Source: Isochrysis galbana (lineage: Eukaryota; Haptophyta; Isochrysidales; Isochrysidaceae). From it: 64,000 nt of DNA. The stretch spans positions 2,865,546 to 2,929,545 of the forward strand of contig CM030942.1 of the NCBI GenBank assembly GCA_018136815.1. Direction: 5' to 3'. The notes below the pieces were generated by a model. It saw only the letters and a program-made list of their open reading frames with translations. It did no database searches and was not told the origin of the DNA. Both the position numbers and the translations under genes were made by a program. Position 1 is the first letter of the stretch. Each line of letters begins with the position of its first letter. Below are positions 10,256-19,966 of this stretch, one piece after another.

Positions 10256-11590
10256 ATTGGGGTGGGAGGGTTTCCCACTGTTGGAGGGGGTCTCAAAGAC
10301 CCCCTGCATGCTACGCAGAGCCATGGGGGCAACCTGTTCGGTGCCAGTGCTCGCCACCCCGCGCGCTTGCGCGGGCGTGGTTTGGATGGGCTGGATGGGC
10401 TCTGAGAGGGCTTTCTGACGAGCCGCCTCGGGCGGCATGGGGCGTCCCAGGTGGGGCGCGGTGGCGAGGGTCGCCTGGGGCTCGGGAGCGGTCGCGGCAC
10501 GCTCCATAGTTCAAACTATAACAATAGTTTTTATCACACCACCTAGCCATAGCTAGGCCTTGGGTTCACGACACACATGAAGCCTTGCATGAAGCCTTGC
10601 GCTTCTCACTATCCCTATCCCTCGCCCCTCGCCACTCGCCCACGCCATGTCCATGTCCGCATGTGCCATGGGACCATGTCGACCCCGTCCTCGCGCTGGT
10701 CCTCGCCGCCTCGCCCAAGCCCGTGGTCCTCCCACCTCCCACCTTCTTCCTTCTTCTGTTGAGGAGGTGGTTAAGCCCGCTAATCCATCCCTCTCCTCTC
10801 CTCTCGCCGCGCCTACCCCCGATTCCCGATTCGCCGTCCTTCCGTATCTTCGCACATCGCACATCGACACATCGAGCCAGAGGCCAGAGGTAGAGGTCAT
10901 GCTCGATCCGTCACGCATGACGCATGACGCATGGGATGACGACGATGCGGCGAGAGGCAAGAGGCAAGATCGGGCGGAAGACCCAAATTACACCCCGCTA
11001 CATATACAGGTTACTCTTTAAAAAAATAGTCGGGTGGTCGTTTTCTGGTCAGTTTGTGCATGTTTCGCGGTGGTCGGGCGAGGGCGAACACAGCGTTTCG
11101 GGGTGGTGGCCTTCCGGGTGCGAACGAGGGCGTTTCGGTGCGCGCGCGCGCGCGGGGGGGGGGGAGTTCCACGCGCCGCCTTGCCCTCTCCCCCCCTTCC
11201 CCCCCCCCCCCCCGCACCCGCGCGCTCCTCTCCCGCCTCTCGCCTCCCCTCTCCCGCCCAGGCCTTTGTCCTGCTAGTGTACAAGCTCATAGAGATAGAG
11301 GATGAGTGAAGATACATCCGACAACAGTACACATAACGATGTTGAACATCAACTTCTTCGTCGCCTGATTCAGGTGCCTTTACCCATCGTGTTATTTTTA
11401 GCTGTTTCAGTGTGTTCATGTTTTTGCAAGGTGTTTCGCCCTGGTCGCCTTTACCCGAGGGAACGTGTTTCCTGGTCGAGTTCGACTATTTTTTAAAAGA
11501 GTAACTTGTACCCGCCGATCGGACCACTCTATACTCTACTAAAAAACTCCTTCTTGGAAAGGGAGACTGATGACTGATGACTGATGACTG
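10256..11590. other. intergenic, GC-rich; fragment of retroelement 5-prime ORF
   Basis: Between about 10300 and 10507 on the minus strand a short frame starts MERAATAPEP, reminiscent of the MERAGAPLL starts of the ORF1 copies at 27.6, 39.1 and 45.0 kb, so another 5-prime fragment is likely. The rest is low-complexity C-rich, G-rich and CG-alternating sequence (for example 11131-11165). Five copies of the heptamer GACTGAT stand at about 11568-11600. Confidence 0.4.
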
Positions 11591-11689
11591 ATGACTGATG
11601 GCGCGTTCTCACCACTGAATTCCGAAAATAGTTCTTGCTCTCAACGTAAGCATCTGACGGGGCTTTACACGAGAGAGGGTGAAGAGAAG

Positions 11690-11800
11690 GGAAAGGGAGG
11701 AGAGAGAGATAAGGGAGAGGGGGGGGGGGGGGGGGGGAGAGGGGAGAGAGGAGAGAGAGAGCAGCCGGGGGAAGGGAGAGAGGGAAGGAGAGAGGGAGGG
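11690..11800 (+). repeat. GA/GGA-rich homopurine tract upstream of the 11.8-kb gene
   Basis: An almost pure purine stretch including a run of about 18 G runs to the start codon at 11801. The inverted paralogue at 40.7 kb has a corresponding C/T-rich tract at 40711-40910, so the tract was part of the duplicated unit or recurs at these promoters. Confidence 0.7.
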
Positions 11801-12352
11801 ATGATGATGATGGCCGTCCGGCTGCTGATGCTTCTCTTCTCCCCCAGTGCTGCCTCGCTCATGCCGTGCGTCCGGGCGCGTCCGCTGGGCGCTCTGGCGG
11901 GGACGTTCGTCTCTGGCTGGGCGCCAAACCTCTCCTTCGCCGCCCACGCCTCGTCTGGAGCTGTTGCCCACACCTCCTCCGACTTCCCCCTCACGATGCT
12001 TGCTGTCTTCGCCTCTCTCACAGTGCTCTCCGCGGCTCTCGCAGCAGCTCCGTCGGACGGAAGCGGGGGAGGAGGCACCACCGCTCCTCGCCCATCGGCT
12101 AAGCCCCGCACAGACCGCGCCTTCAAGCCGTTCGACCTCTCAATGCTCGGGAGGATGCCACTCTTCGATGCAAAGGCGATGCAGTACATCCCGGCTGGAG
12201 CGGGCTTCTACACGGACGATGAGGTGGAGGAGGCTGAGCGCGAGGGGCTCGCGTGCTTCCCCGCCTGGGGCTCCGGCTTTGACGACTACGACGCCGAGTC
12301 CAACTGGATTTGCCTCAAGGAAGAGGATGCGCCGCCAGACAGCAAGCTCTGA
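11801..12352 (+). CDS. small protein with bipartite (signal plus second hydrophobic) N-terminus, copy 1
   Basis: 183 residues from the first Met of MMMMAVRLLMLLFSP. Not recognised. It starts with a signal-peptide-like hydrophobic core, continues with a Pro/Arg-containing linker, then has a second hydrophobic stretch (LTMLAVFASLTVLSAALAA) ending in an Ala-x-Ala site. This two-step layout resembles thylakoid-lumen targeting, though a membrane segment is equally possible. The mature part is about 80 residues, acidic and aromatic, with FDLSMLGRMPLF, YIPAGAGFYTDDEVEEAE and WGSGFDDYDAESNWICL. A paralogue in inverted orientation at 40156-40710 differs at only about eight residues, mostly in the linker and the last residues, while flanking DNA is much more diverged; this supports selection on the protein. 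The frame is open further upstream to 11591 but runs through purine repeats. Confidence 0.7.
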   Translation: MMMMAVRLLMLLFSPSAASLMPCVRARPLGALAGTFVSGWAPNLSFAAHASSGAVAHTSSDFPLTMLAVFASLTVLSAALAAAPSDGSGGGGTTAPRPSAKPRTDRAFKPFDLSMLGRMPLFDAKAMQYIPAGAGFYTDDEVEEAEREGLACFPAWGSGFDDYDAESNWICLKEEDAPPDSKL

Positions 12353-13371
12353 GGCTGTGAACCCGTGCCCATGCACCCACCCACCGTTGGGCTCACTGAC
12401 ACACCGACGACTCTATTTGATTCCATGTTGATTTGGGGAGCAGACCACAAAAATTTCCGGCACGACTCGGGGTCGCGCTGCTGGCAAAGTACTCTGCATT
12501 TGCGGTGCAAACTTGATGATTTCCAAGTGCACTCCAGCCTGCGGTGACGGCTCTCACTGCCCGTGCTTGGCATCTACGTGTCGACACTGACTTCAGCTCT
12601 CGGGATTTTCGGCGGCTTCCGACCCGGGTTTGCACCTTGTTCGCCATCTATGAGAGGAAGAATTGGCGGCTGGCTACTCGGGAATTTGACAACCGACAAA
12701 ATATTGTTGCAGCCGCCCTATTGCTTCTTAAACGCTCAGCATCATTATTGATATGTTTCCATGGACACTACTTTTTATTGCTCTTTGTGTTGGAGATCCT
12801 ACATACTCCCGGGAGCGCCAGGATATTGGTTGTTATTGCTAAATGGTCTAGATTTTGCCGCGCATAATTTACATGCGCAAGCAACATGTTCATGCATGTA
12901 GCACATAGTTTCTCTAGACCGGATGGAGTCATTCCCTATTGCTATTGACCATTGAAATATCTAACAATCAGTAGCAGCAGCGTTGCGCGTTGTGTACGGT
13001 CGCAAAGCTCTGCGCGCTCTGTCCCACAACCCAACCAGCAAACCAACTGCTAAGTTTATACTTAGCAGTTCACAATGGGAAGGCGCCTCGTGCCCTCCCC
13101 CTCCCTTCGCTAGGCCCCGCAGTCCGCAGTCCGGCGTTTAGGTCGCGTCCCATCGAAAGTGGAAAGTGGACTCTGCTCCTGTCAAGTTTTCTTTTCTATG
13201 CATAGCTGTAGTTTATTTGCATACACGAATGTGGGTTACTCAACGTAAATCGTCCAGCCAGTTCACATGAACAGTATACAGGAGCAAAACCAATTCGAAC
13301 CTTACTCACCGAGCCGATGATCGGCGAGAACGCGAGAACATCTAACTACTAACTACTATGCTCTAGTGTGA
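12353..13371. other. downstream region of copy 1 and anonymous intergenic DNA
   Basis: The first 400 bp after the stop are alignable, with many changes, to the region 39780-40155 downstream of the inverted paralogue (shared blocks include CACTGACACACCGACGACTC and a CTTGATGATT block). The rest is non-coding. Near 13047-13069 lies the near-palindrome CTGCTAAGTTTATACTTAGC, a variant of the retroelement 5-prime motif. Confidence 0.5.
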
Positions 13372-14427
13372 ATGAAGACGTGGGGAGAGGGGCGGGAAAA
13401 GACGCCGACGAGGAGGAGGGACATGGTGGCGGCGGGCCTCGCGCTACGTCAGCTCGCGGTGGCCGCGCCGCTCTTCTGGACGCACACAGCGGTGCTAGCT
13501 CCCGCTTCGCTCACGATTGGACGACACCACCTCTTCCTCGACGACGTCCTAGGGAGCGCAGCGCTGCTTTGGCTTGTTCCGCGCTGCGGCAGAGTGATGC
13601 TCTCTCCCTGCTGCGAAGAGACGGACGGAAAGGGAGAGAGAGGGAGGGAGGGAGAGGGGGAGGGAGGAAGCGGGGGAAAGAGAGGCAGTGCGACAAGACG
13701 ACAAAGTGCAAGCACAGCGGCACCACTCGCGAGCCCCGCCGGCAAGCCCTTGCAGCCACGGGAGCTGCTCGAGCTGCTGCTCATGCTGCTAGCCAGATAC
13801 CACTTGGCAGGCTACGTTGGTATCGCGCTGGGCCAGCTCAGCGCAAAACTAGCTCCCAGGATAGCTGCTCCATATTCAGTTGGCACTCTTCTCGGCCATG
13901 CTGTCTGGGTGGCGCTGGCGACGCAGGTGCTGGGCAGTCGGCTTGGATTTTTTCAGAGAAGCAACGGGTGGTTCAAGCTACACTGGAATGAGCCATGGCT
14001 GCGCTGGGTTGTGCCCGGCTATGCGGCGTCGGCGTCGGCATACACATTGACCGTCACGGCAACCGAGTTGTTCACGCAGTCCCCCTCGGTTGTTCCGGAC
14101 TCTGTCACGACGCATATGGTCAGTTCAGGTGATGGATTTGCGCAAGGCCTCGGCTACATTAGTGCATGCATCACGGGGCCCTTCATCGAGGAGATTCTTT
14201 ATCGTGGCTTCTTGCTTACAGCATTGCGGCGTCTTGTTCCACAAGGCCTAGCTTTCCTTGCGACATCTGCCGTATTCGCAGTTCACCACGGTCTCGATGC
14301 TCCATTGTTTCCTTTGGCTGCTCTAAGCTCTTTGTGGTCATTGTTGTATCTATGTAGTGGCAACTTGGCGGTGAGCATCCTTGTTCATTGCTTATGGAAC
14401 CTTCGCGTAATTCTGTTGGGAATGTGA
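13372..14427 (+). CDS. CPBP family (CAAX-type/Rce1-like) intramembrane metalloprotease
   Basis: 351 residues if the first ATG is used; ATG 13423 (MVAAGLALRQL) is an alternative that places a hydrophobic segment at the N-terminus. The C-terminal third has the family signature in order: EEILYRG (EExxxR, about residue 273), FAVHHG (FxxxH, about residue 300) and HCLWN (HxxxN, about residue 343), embedded in several predicted membrane helices. CPBP proteases cleave near prenylated C-termini in the ER (Rce1) or act in plastids and bacteria in protein maturation; which substrate applies cannot be read from sequence. A Gly/Glu/Arg-rich loop (about residues 85-125) is encoded by a GA-rich microsatellite inside the gene (about 13620-13690). 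The gene is intronless. The three motif blocks are complete, so catalysis is plausible. Confidence 0.82.
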   Translation: MKTWGEGREKTPTRRRDMVAAGLALRQLAVAAPLFWTHTAVLAPASLTIGRHHLFLDDVLGSAALLWLVPRCGRVMLSPCCEETDGKGERGREGEGEGGSGGKRGSATRRQSASTAAPLASPAGKPLQPRELLELLLMLLARYHLAGYVGIALGQLSAKLAPRIAAPYSVGTLLGHAVWVALATQVLGSRLGFFQRSNGWFKLHWNEPWLRWVVPGYAASASAYTLTVTATELFTQSPSVVPDSVTTHMVSSGDGFAQGLGYISACITGPFIEEILYRGFLLTALRRLVPQGLAFLATSAVFAVHHGLDAPLFPLAALSSLWSLLYLCSGNLAVSILVHCLWNLRVILLGM

Positions 14428-15262
14428 GCTCAAGTCGATCGACGTCGTGGGTGCATGCCCGCTACAACGGACAAGCGCCACGAGGGATCACTCGCAAGGC
14501 GAAAGCTTCACGTGATTGCCAATTTTCAATGGTTGGCCTTCTACTTCTACTAGCGACTTCTGAACGGCGGAAGATCTAGGTGCATGTACGTGCACTGGTT
14601 GGCCGAAGTATCCACACAGTTTCGAATGTTTGAACGGATGTTCTGGCTTTCGATAACAGCATGGATAATTTCATCCGCATGGATAATTTCATCGGACGGT
14701 TGCACTCTTAGCATGTGCTGTAGTTTGTAGCCGCCTTGCGGGGCTATATATGCCGAGGTGGTATAAGTTTATGATGGGCTGGGGGGCCAGGGCCCCCCGC
14801 GCGGTATCTGAGTGTCGAGCCCCCTCCGGTACATATCTTTTTAAGAGTAGTCGCGTAGCAGTACGGATCCAGATTCTTGCGACACTGGGATCTTGAATTC
14901 ATACTCCTAGTGTGAAGATACCGATGGGGGCGAGCGAGCGGATGGTCGAGCGGACTTGGCCCGAGCCGACCGACTGGGCTAGGGGGTGGACCAATTTTGG
15001 TCGAGTCCTCAGTATGAGATTCGGGGCTTATCACTGATAAGGGTTGAGGCCTCCGATTGGACTTGAGGAGGTCCGGTCGAGCGCTCAAGCGCCTGGGCCA
15101 AATGACGCCAAAGCTATTTTGGCCGGGTCCGTATACCTACTGCAGTAAAGCTACAATTTTTCTAAGGTTATAATGTAGCTCAGATGGAGAAGGATAGGTT
15201 GGATAGACTACTGAGTATTGCGAGTAGATTGTGGCGAGTGTTGATGGATCTGAAAGAGGCAC
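14428..15262. other. intergenic region
   Basis: No gene recognised. It contains a 17-bp direct repeat (GCATGGATAATTTCATC at about 14660 and 14678) and a GC-rich hairpin-like GGGGGGCCAGGGCCCCCC near 14780. The part below 15263 may include intronic sequence of the orphan exon described next. Confidence 0.4.
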
Positions 15263-15680
15263 TCACGCGTCAACGCCGAAGTCAAGAAAGAACTCAATCT
15301 GTTGTTTGAGTGTCTGGTACCCGTGTCGGTCGATGTGTTGCTGCCAGTGGTAGTTGGCGATCTGGAGCCGAGTGTAGTCGTTGAGCTCCTCCTTGACTCG
15401 CCCATCCAGGTACAGGTGAATCCGCCACATGCAGGAGTAGTAGTACCAGGTGGCATCGTACTTGCGCGACTGCAGCGAGTCCAGGTCCAAGATCTGCTTG
15501 CAGTCGAACTCGCGCTTCGGCTTGACGAGCGGCGCGAGGATCAGGAGGCACATGTCGCGTCCGACCCCGTTGCCCCACAGGAAGGTGAGCATCTTGAGCC
15601 GGCCCGAGTGCTTGAGCATCCAGCGAGAGAACAACAGGTGCGCCATCCACGTGGGGAGGGTGTCTGCGCCGATGTGTCGC
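15263..15680 (-). pseudogene. orphan exon or gene fragment abutting a dispersed repeat
   Basis: The minus strand encodes about 135 residues of well-mixed, aromatic-rich composition (for example LTFLWGNGVGRDMCLLIL and YYYSCMWRIHLYLDGRV) that looks like genuine protein. It is not recognised. At its end the sequence GACGC then GTGAGTGCC is a textbook splice donor, and near its beginning CGGCGCAG is a possible acceptor, so this reads as an internal exon. The frame continues upstream into repeat family B (15674-15953), which seems to have been inserted or recombined there. No partner exon was found on either side. Possibilities: a gene broken by repeat insertion, or an exon carried by the repeat. 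Confidence 0.4.
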
Positions 15681-15953
15681 ATTCGCGAATCGACTCTCGC
15701 TAGGCGTCTCTCTTCTCTTCGTTCGGTATTTATCGTTATAATTCTCTCGTTCTCGTTCTCGGTCAAAAACTTCGCGTGGACGCCTAGGATCTAGGGTTGT
15801 GGAGCGCCCTCTCTCTCCCTCTCGAAGAGAAGGGAAGTTTCCCCACCTTTCTTCCTCCCAGGGGCCTCGCAAAAAGGGTTTAATTCGCTATCTCCCCGCG
15901 TTTCTCTACCTGCTTCTGGGGGCAATCAGGTTTGGTTTGCCATCTCCCCTTGG
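15674..15953 (+). repeat. dispersed repeat family B, copy 1
   Basis: Begins near GTGTCGCATTCGCGAATCGA and includes a CTTCGCGTGGACGCCTAGGA-type block, the hairpin CTCGAAGAGAAGGGAAGTTT and a GGTTTAATTCGCTATC block. The same order occurs at 53333-53741 and inverted at 39163-39424; a further inverted partial copy is at 37468-37641. Adjoining DNA (15938-16050) contains a direct repeat of GCCATCTCCCCTTGGAGAT. Its class is unknown; a long terminal repeat is one possibility. Confidence 0.75.
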
Positions 15954-16612
15954 AGATCGATTTAGGTTCGCTGCTTGGATGAGGGAATCTTTCTCCTATG
16001 TCCTTGGTTTGCCATCTCCCCTTGGAGATTGATTTAGATTCGCTGCTTTGGTTTTGGGTTGTCTTTCTCCTTGATATGCAAGTTGCATGAAAGCCCTTGG
16101 TCCCGTTGGTTTTTGGTTTTCTCCTCCCTTGGTTGCTACTCAGGGTTGCTCGATAGAAACGTCTAGAAGGTCCACGCTCAACGGCAAGATTTCTTCGATT
16201 GCAAGGATACCTCGCTGCGATCTGTATCCAATGTGATCGCCGCGGTTGCGCGACATAACGTTCCTCTTCGACTTTCCGCCTTGGTGGGAAAATCCAAAGC
16301 GAAGACACGCTCCGACGCTCCGACCATCGCTTTGGATTCTCTCTCTCTCTCGCTCTCGCTCTCTCTCTCCGTCGGTGCATCCTGTTGTTTTCTGCATCGT
16401 TGGATCCGACGTCCTGTCGTCAGTCGTCATCCGTCGCTCTCGCTCTCGTCGCTCTCGCTCTCGTAACACTCGTACCCTACAAACTCGCCTCGCCTCACCA
16501 GCCCCTGCCATCACAGCCCTCCTCACACTCACCCTCGCCTCTCGCCACTCGCTCGATGTCGCTCTCGCCGCCGTCCTCGCCCTCGCTCAAGCCCGCCTGC
16601 CCGCCTTCCTCT

Positions 16613-16725
16613 GCTGACGGGCCTCAGCCCGTCAGCGTCTCCGAAGTCGTCTCCTCCGCCGCGCCTGCCGCCGGTCTGCCTCCTTCCTCATTGCCCTCAG
16701 GCCCTATGGGCCATCCCAATTCGTC
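16613..16725 (+). repeat. dispersed repeat family F, copy 1
   Basis: Segment with a CTGACGGGCCTCAGCCCGTCAG hairpin followed by a CGCGCCTGCCGCCGG block and a GGCCCTATGGGCCA palindrome. The same order occurs at 46400-46515 and 54714-54815. Confidence 0.7.
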
Positions 16726-16829
16726 ACGATGGCGTGATGGCGTGGAGGAGCGCGTCGCGCGCTTCGAGGTGCTTCTGCTTCCATCGCATCGCGTCGACCA
16801 TGGGCAGTCTCCACGAAGGCGAGAAGCGC

Positions 16830-17040
16830 TCAATCACCATCACCCACCGCATGGAAAAGCGCTCAATCACCATCACCCACCGCATGGAAAAGCGTTCAAT
16901 CACCATCAGCCTACACGTGGAACGCGTTCAATCACCATCACCCCCACCGCATGGAAAAGCGTTCAATCACCATCAGCCTACACGTGGAACGCGTTCAATC
17001 GCCATCACCCCCACCGCATGGAAAAGCGTTCAATCGCGGA
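16830..17040 (+). repeat. minisatellite, 30-bp units encoding HHxPPHGKxxN
   Basis: About seven units of 29-31 bp. Two unit types alternate: one with CACCGCATGGAAAAGCG and one with CTACACGTGGAACGCG, each joined by TTCAATCACCATCA. All forward frames stay partly open, but the periodicity and position between repeats argue for a satellite rather than a gene. Confidence 0.75.
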
Positions 17041-17166
17041 GGATCGTGGGGATCATGAGGGTAGCGCTATCCAACCCACTCGTTTGGCAAGAGGACTGAT
17101 GCATCCCGCTCGAGTTGGTGCGTGACACAAAAATATGTACGATACTATTATACGATACTATTATAC

Positions 17167-17640
17167 ATGTCCAGCACTAGCGATGTTGACATAAATTACT
17201 CAACGGTACTAAATCCGAACGATATCAAGAATATCCTTACGAGCACGGCATCCGACAATGGGGCGTGGCGGTACGAAATTGATCGAGCTCTGAATAACAA
17301 CAAGGAGAAGGAGCTGTACGAACAATTCGTGAATAAGCTTGATGATGACCAATACGGCAAGTTCATAAGGGCATACATATCATTCAGGCGTTTCGATAGA
17401 GGGTATGTTAATTACGATCAGCTCACGCAAATTGCCGAGAAAGAGGGGTTAGAACATCAGATGAAGAACATTCAGAATCCAAATGAACATGATTTGAATA
17501 CGATTATGGTCGTTCGTTCCCCCCCCCGCGCGCACTGTTCCCCCCCCTTCGCTGCGATTCCTCTCACGATTCCTTCGATGATTGCCTCCATCTCGTCCGT
17601 TCTTCTTCGCGATTCTCGCGGAGGGGGCACCAACGTTTAA
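17167..17640 (+). CDS. AT-rich ORF of foreign composition, unrecognised
   Basis: From ATG 17167 the first 115 residues are rich in Asn, Asp, Lys, Tyr and Ile (for example VLNPNDIKNILTSTASDNG and ELYEQFVNKLDDDQYGKF), unlike the Ala/Arg-rich genes around it, and codons end mostly in A or T. At about 17515 the composition switches abruptly to C-rich sequence (CCCCCCCCGCGCGC), so the last 40 codons are probably fortuitous and the real gene is cut off, or an intron begins there. No family recognised; a mobile-element or viral origin is possible but unproven. Confidence 0.35.
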   Translation: MSSTSDVDINYSTVLNPNDIKNILTSTASDNGAWRYEIDRALNNNKEKELYEQFVNKLDDDQYGKFIRAYISFRRFDRGYVNYDQLTQIAEKEGLEHQMKNIQNPNEHDLNTIMVVRSPPRAHCSPPFAAIPLTIPSMIASISSVLLRDSRGGGTNV

Positions 17641-19265
17641 CATTAGTTTCGCCGCGTTCTCGGTAAAAGAAAGGAAGAACGAATGGCACGCGCCTCGCGT
17701 CTCGCGTCTTGTTTCGTCGCCCCTTGCTCGTCGCTTGTCTAGAAGGTCTCTCTGCACATCGCCTTCTTCCCCCCGCGCGAGTTTGGACCTCTCCTCGACC
17801 CTCCGCGTTGGCTTCAGCGGACGAGTTTCACTTTAACGATAGTTCGAACCCTTCGTTTGCGTAGTTTTGCGCTCTCTTTCCGTATTTCTTCGCGTATGAC
17901 GAGCGATCGCGACCTCAGCCTTCGCCGCGCGGGGAGGGTTTGTTTATCGTATGATTCCGGAGTGTTTACGTTAGTTTTCTGAGCCCAAGGACTTTGGTTT
18001 TTGGGTTTTTCGTGAGTGGTTTTGTAGCAACTTCGTCGAGTCCCACCGTGTTCCCAAGCGAGTCCCCCCAAGTTCCCGAGTCTATACCCCGAGTCAACGA
18101 GTCAATACAAGCCAAGCACGCGCCTGAGCCACCCCCAGTCGCCTGCCACCACCTCCCACAAGCCTCCTTCCACACTTCCGCGCCCTCCGTGCTCCGTGCG
18201 TGCGTCGTGCGTCGTGCGTCGTCGATCACCATGCCCGTAGTCACCCCCGAGGAAAGCTCCATGAGCTCCCCACAAGAACCGCGTTCCGCGCTAGCTGCCG
18301 GCGCGCCCTCGCAGGCAATCTCCAAGAGTGAGATAAGCCTTGCTCTGACACGGTGAGGACGGGGGGGGAGGGGGGGGGGGGTAAGAAACGGCGAATCTCA
18401 AGTCGTTGCACCCTCTGACGGCAATCCGAACAAGAACAGTGGCATCACGCATCTCGCGCTCTTACCGCCCTTTATTTACCTCAAGCCCCTGGCCGAAGCA
18501 GCGCGCGCGGCCTCCCCTCCCCCCGGGTCTCCAAGGAAGGAATCGGGGGGAGGGGTGTGTGGATGTGGTAGAGGAGAGAGGGGAGAGATGGTAGTTAGGA
18601 GTAGCACGTAGCACAAGCGATCTGCCTCGCGCCGTGCAAGTAGCGGCTAGTTCTTTGAGATTTTTTTTCTGAGGAGGCGCGCTCCTCGAAAGTGGTGGTG
18701 GTGGTGGGCCGAGCGCAGAGCGAGCAGGAGGCCCGCTTCTGCAGGAGGGGCCTTGGCTCTCTCTCCACGTGCGCGTAGCTACTGTCACGACACGCGCGGC
18801 GTTCCCCGCGCACTCATCCAAAAAGGGAGACACGAACGGAAGCGGAAGGGGTTTGAAAAGTGGTAAAAACGGCCTGTTTTTGGTCCTCGTCCAAAAAAAC
18901 GGTAAAGGCGTACTTCCCCTCTGGGCCGGGCAGGGACACGGGACCGACCTGGGAATCTTCGACGGAAGGAGAAATCAGGCGGGCTCGCAGATAGTATATA
19001 TTCAGGAGGAGAGTGGCCAAAATAACCGCGACCGTTTTGGGCGTCCGAGTGTTTCCGGGGTTCTCTACTCTACACACCTCGTTGGGGAGACTCCCTGGGA
19101 GTACTTAGAAGCGCGGCCGTGAATGGTAAGAATAGAGATGGAGTGAGTTCAAAGCATTTGAACACTTCACACAACCGAAAAGCACAGATTGACCTTTCAA
19201 ATATTTGTGAAATTCTCTCCCCTCTCTACCCGTCAAGCGGGCGGAGCGAGCCACCCGCGAGGAAC

Positions 19266-19336
<71 letters not shown>

Positions 19337-19732
19337 GCGCCAGATCAAAGAAGAATGGGCCTCTTCACACTCGAAGCGAATCTGTGGGAAGGGAGCACAG
19401 AGAGAGCATCTCAAAGAAGAAGAAAAGCGAGGCAGAAGGAGAAGAAGAAGGGGCGAGAGATTGAAAGAATGGGGGGGGTGCTACAAAACACTACAATGAG
19501 ATGTGGGTGGAGGAGTTGGACGAGAGTGAAGCCAACCGACTATTGGAAAGGAGTGGGTTATACCGTGAATTTCAGGAGATGAGAGCTCTTGCTGATCTTG
19601 AAAAGAGAGGAGAGCGGAGCGCGCGGGGGAGAGAAGGAGAATCGGGCCGTATAACTCGAGAGAGAGAGGCCGAGAGAGCACAGATATAACGGGACTGAGA
19701 GAATCAAAGAAGAGCTCTAGAGAAGCAGGAGG
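17641..19732. other. intergenic region with purine repeats
   Basis: No gene could be supported. A short frame from ATG 18231 ends at a splice-donor-like ACG-GTGAGG followed by a run of G, but no partner exon was found. Notable repeats are the G tract at 18361-18381, a long (GA)n at 19269-19333 and purine-rich DNA leading to the kinesin gene. Confidence 0.4.
19269..19333. repeat. (GA)n microsatellite
   Basis: About 32 uninterrupted GA dinucleotides. Confidence 0.95.
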
Positions 19733-19739
19733 ATGGAGA

Positions 19740-19755
19740 CGACAGTGGGGGGGGG

Positions 19756-19797
<42 letters not shown>

Positions 19798-19890
19798 AAG
19801 AGAGGGAGAGGGAGGGAGGGAGAGAGAGAGAGAGAAGGAGAGAGAAAGAGAGAGAGAGGGAGAGGGAGAGGGAGAGAGAGAAGAGAAAGA
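19740..19890 (+). repeat. GA/GGA homopurine tract upstream of the kinesin gene
   Basis: Imperfect GA repeats with a 12-G run. The kinesin reading frame stays open through it from ATG 19733, but the encoded Glu/Arg/Gly run is likely untranslated leader. Confidence 0.85.
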
Positions 19891-19966
19891 AACGCAGCCT
19901 CTCCATCTCCAACTTGTCACCTTCCCCCCGCCTCTCCCCCCCCACCCCCCCCCCCACCCCGAACCA

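Noticed and set aside
18231-18355. Candidate first exon MPVVTPEESS... with GTGAGG donor
   Set aside because: A donor-like site exists, but a G run follows and no downstream exon or homology could be found.
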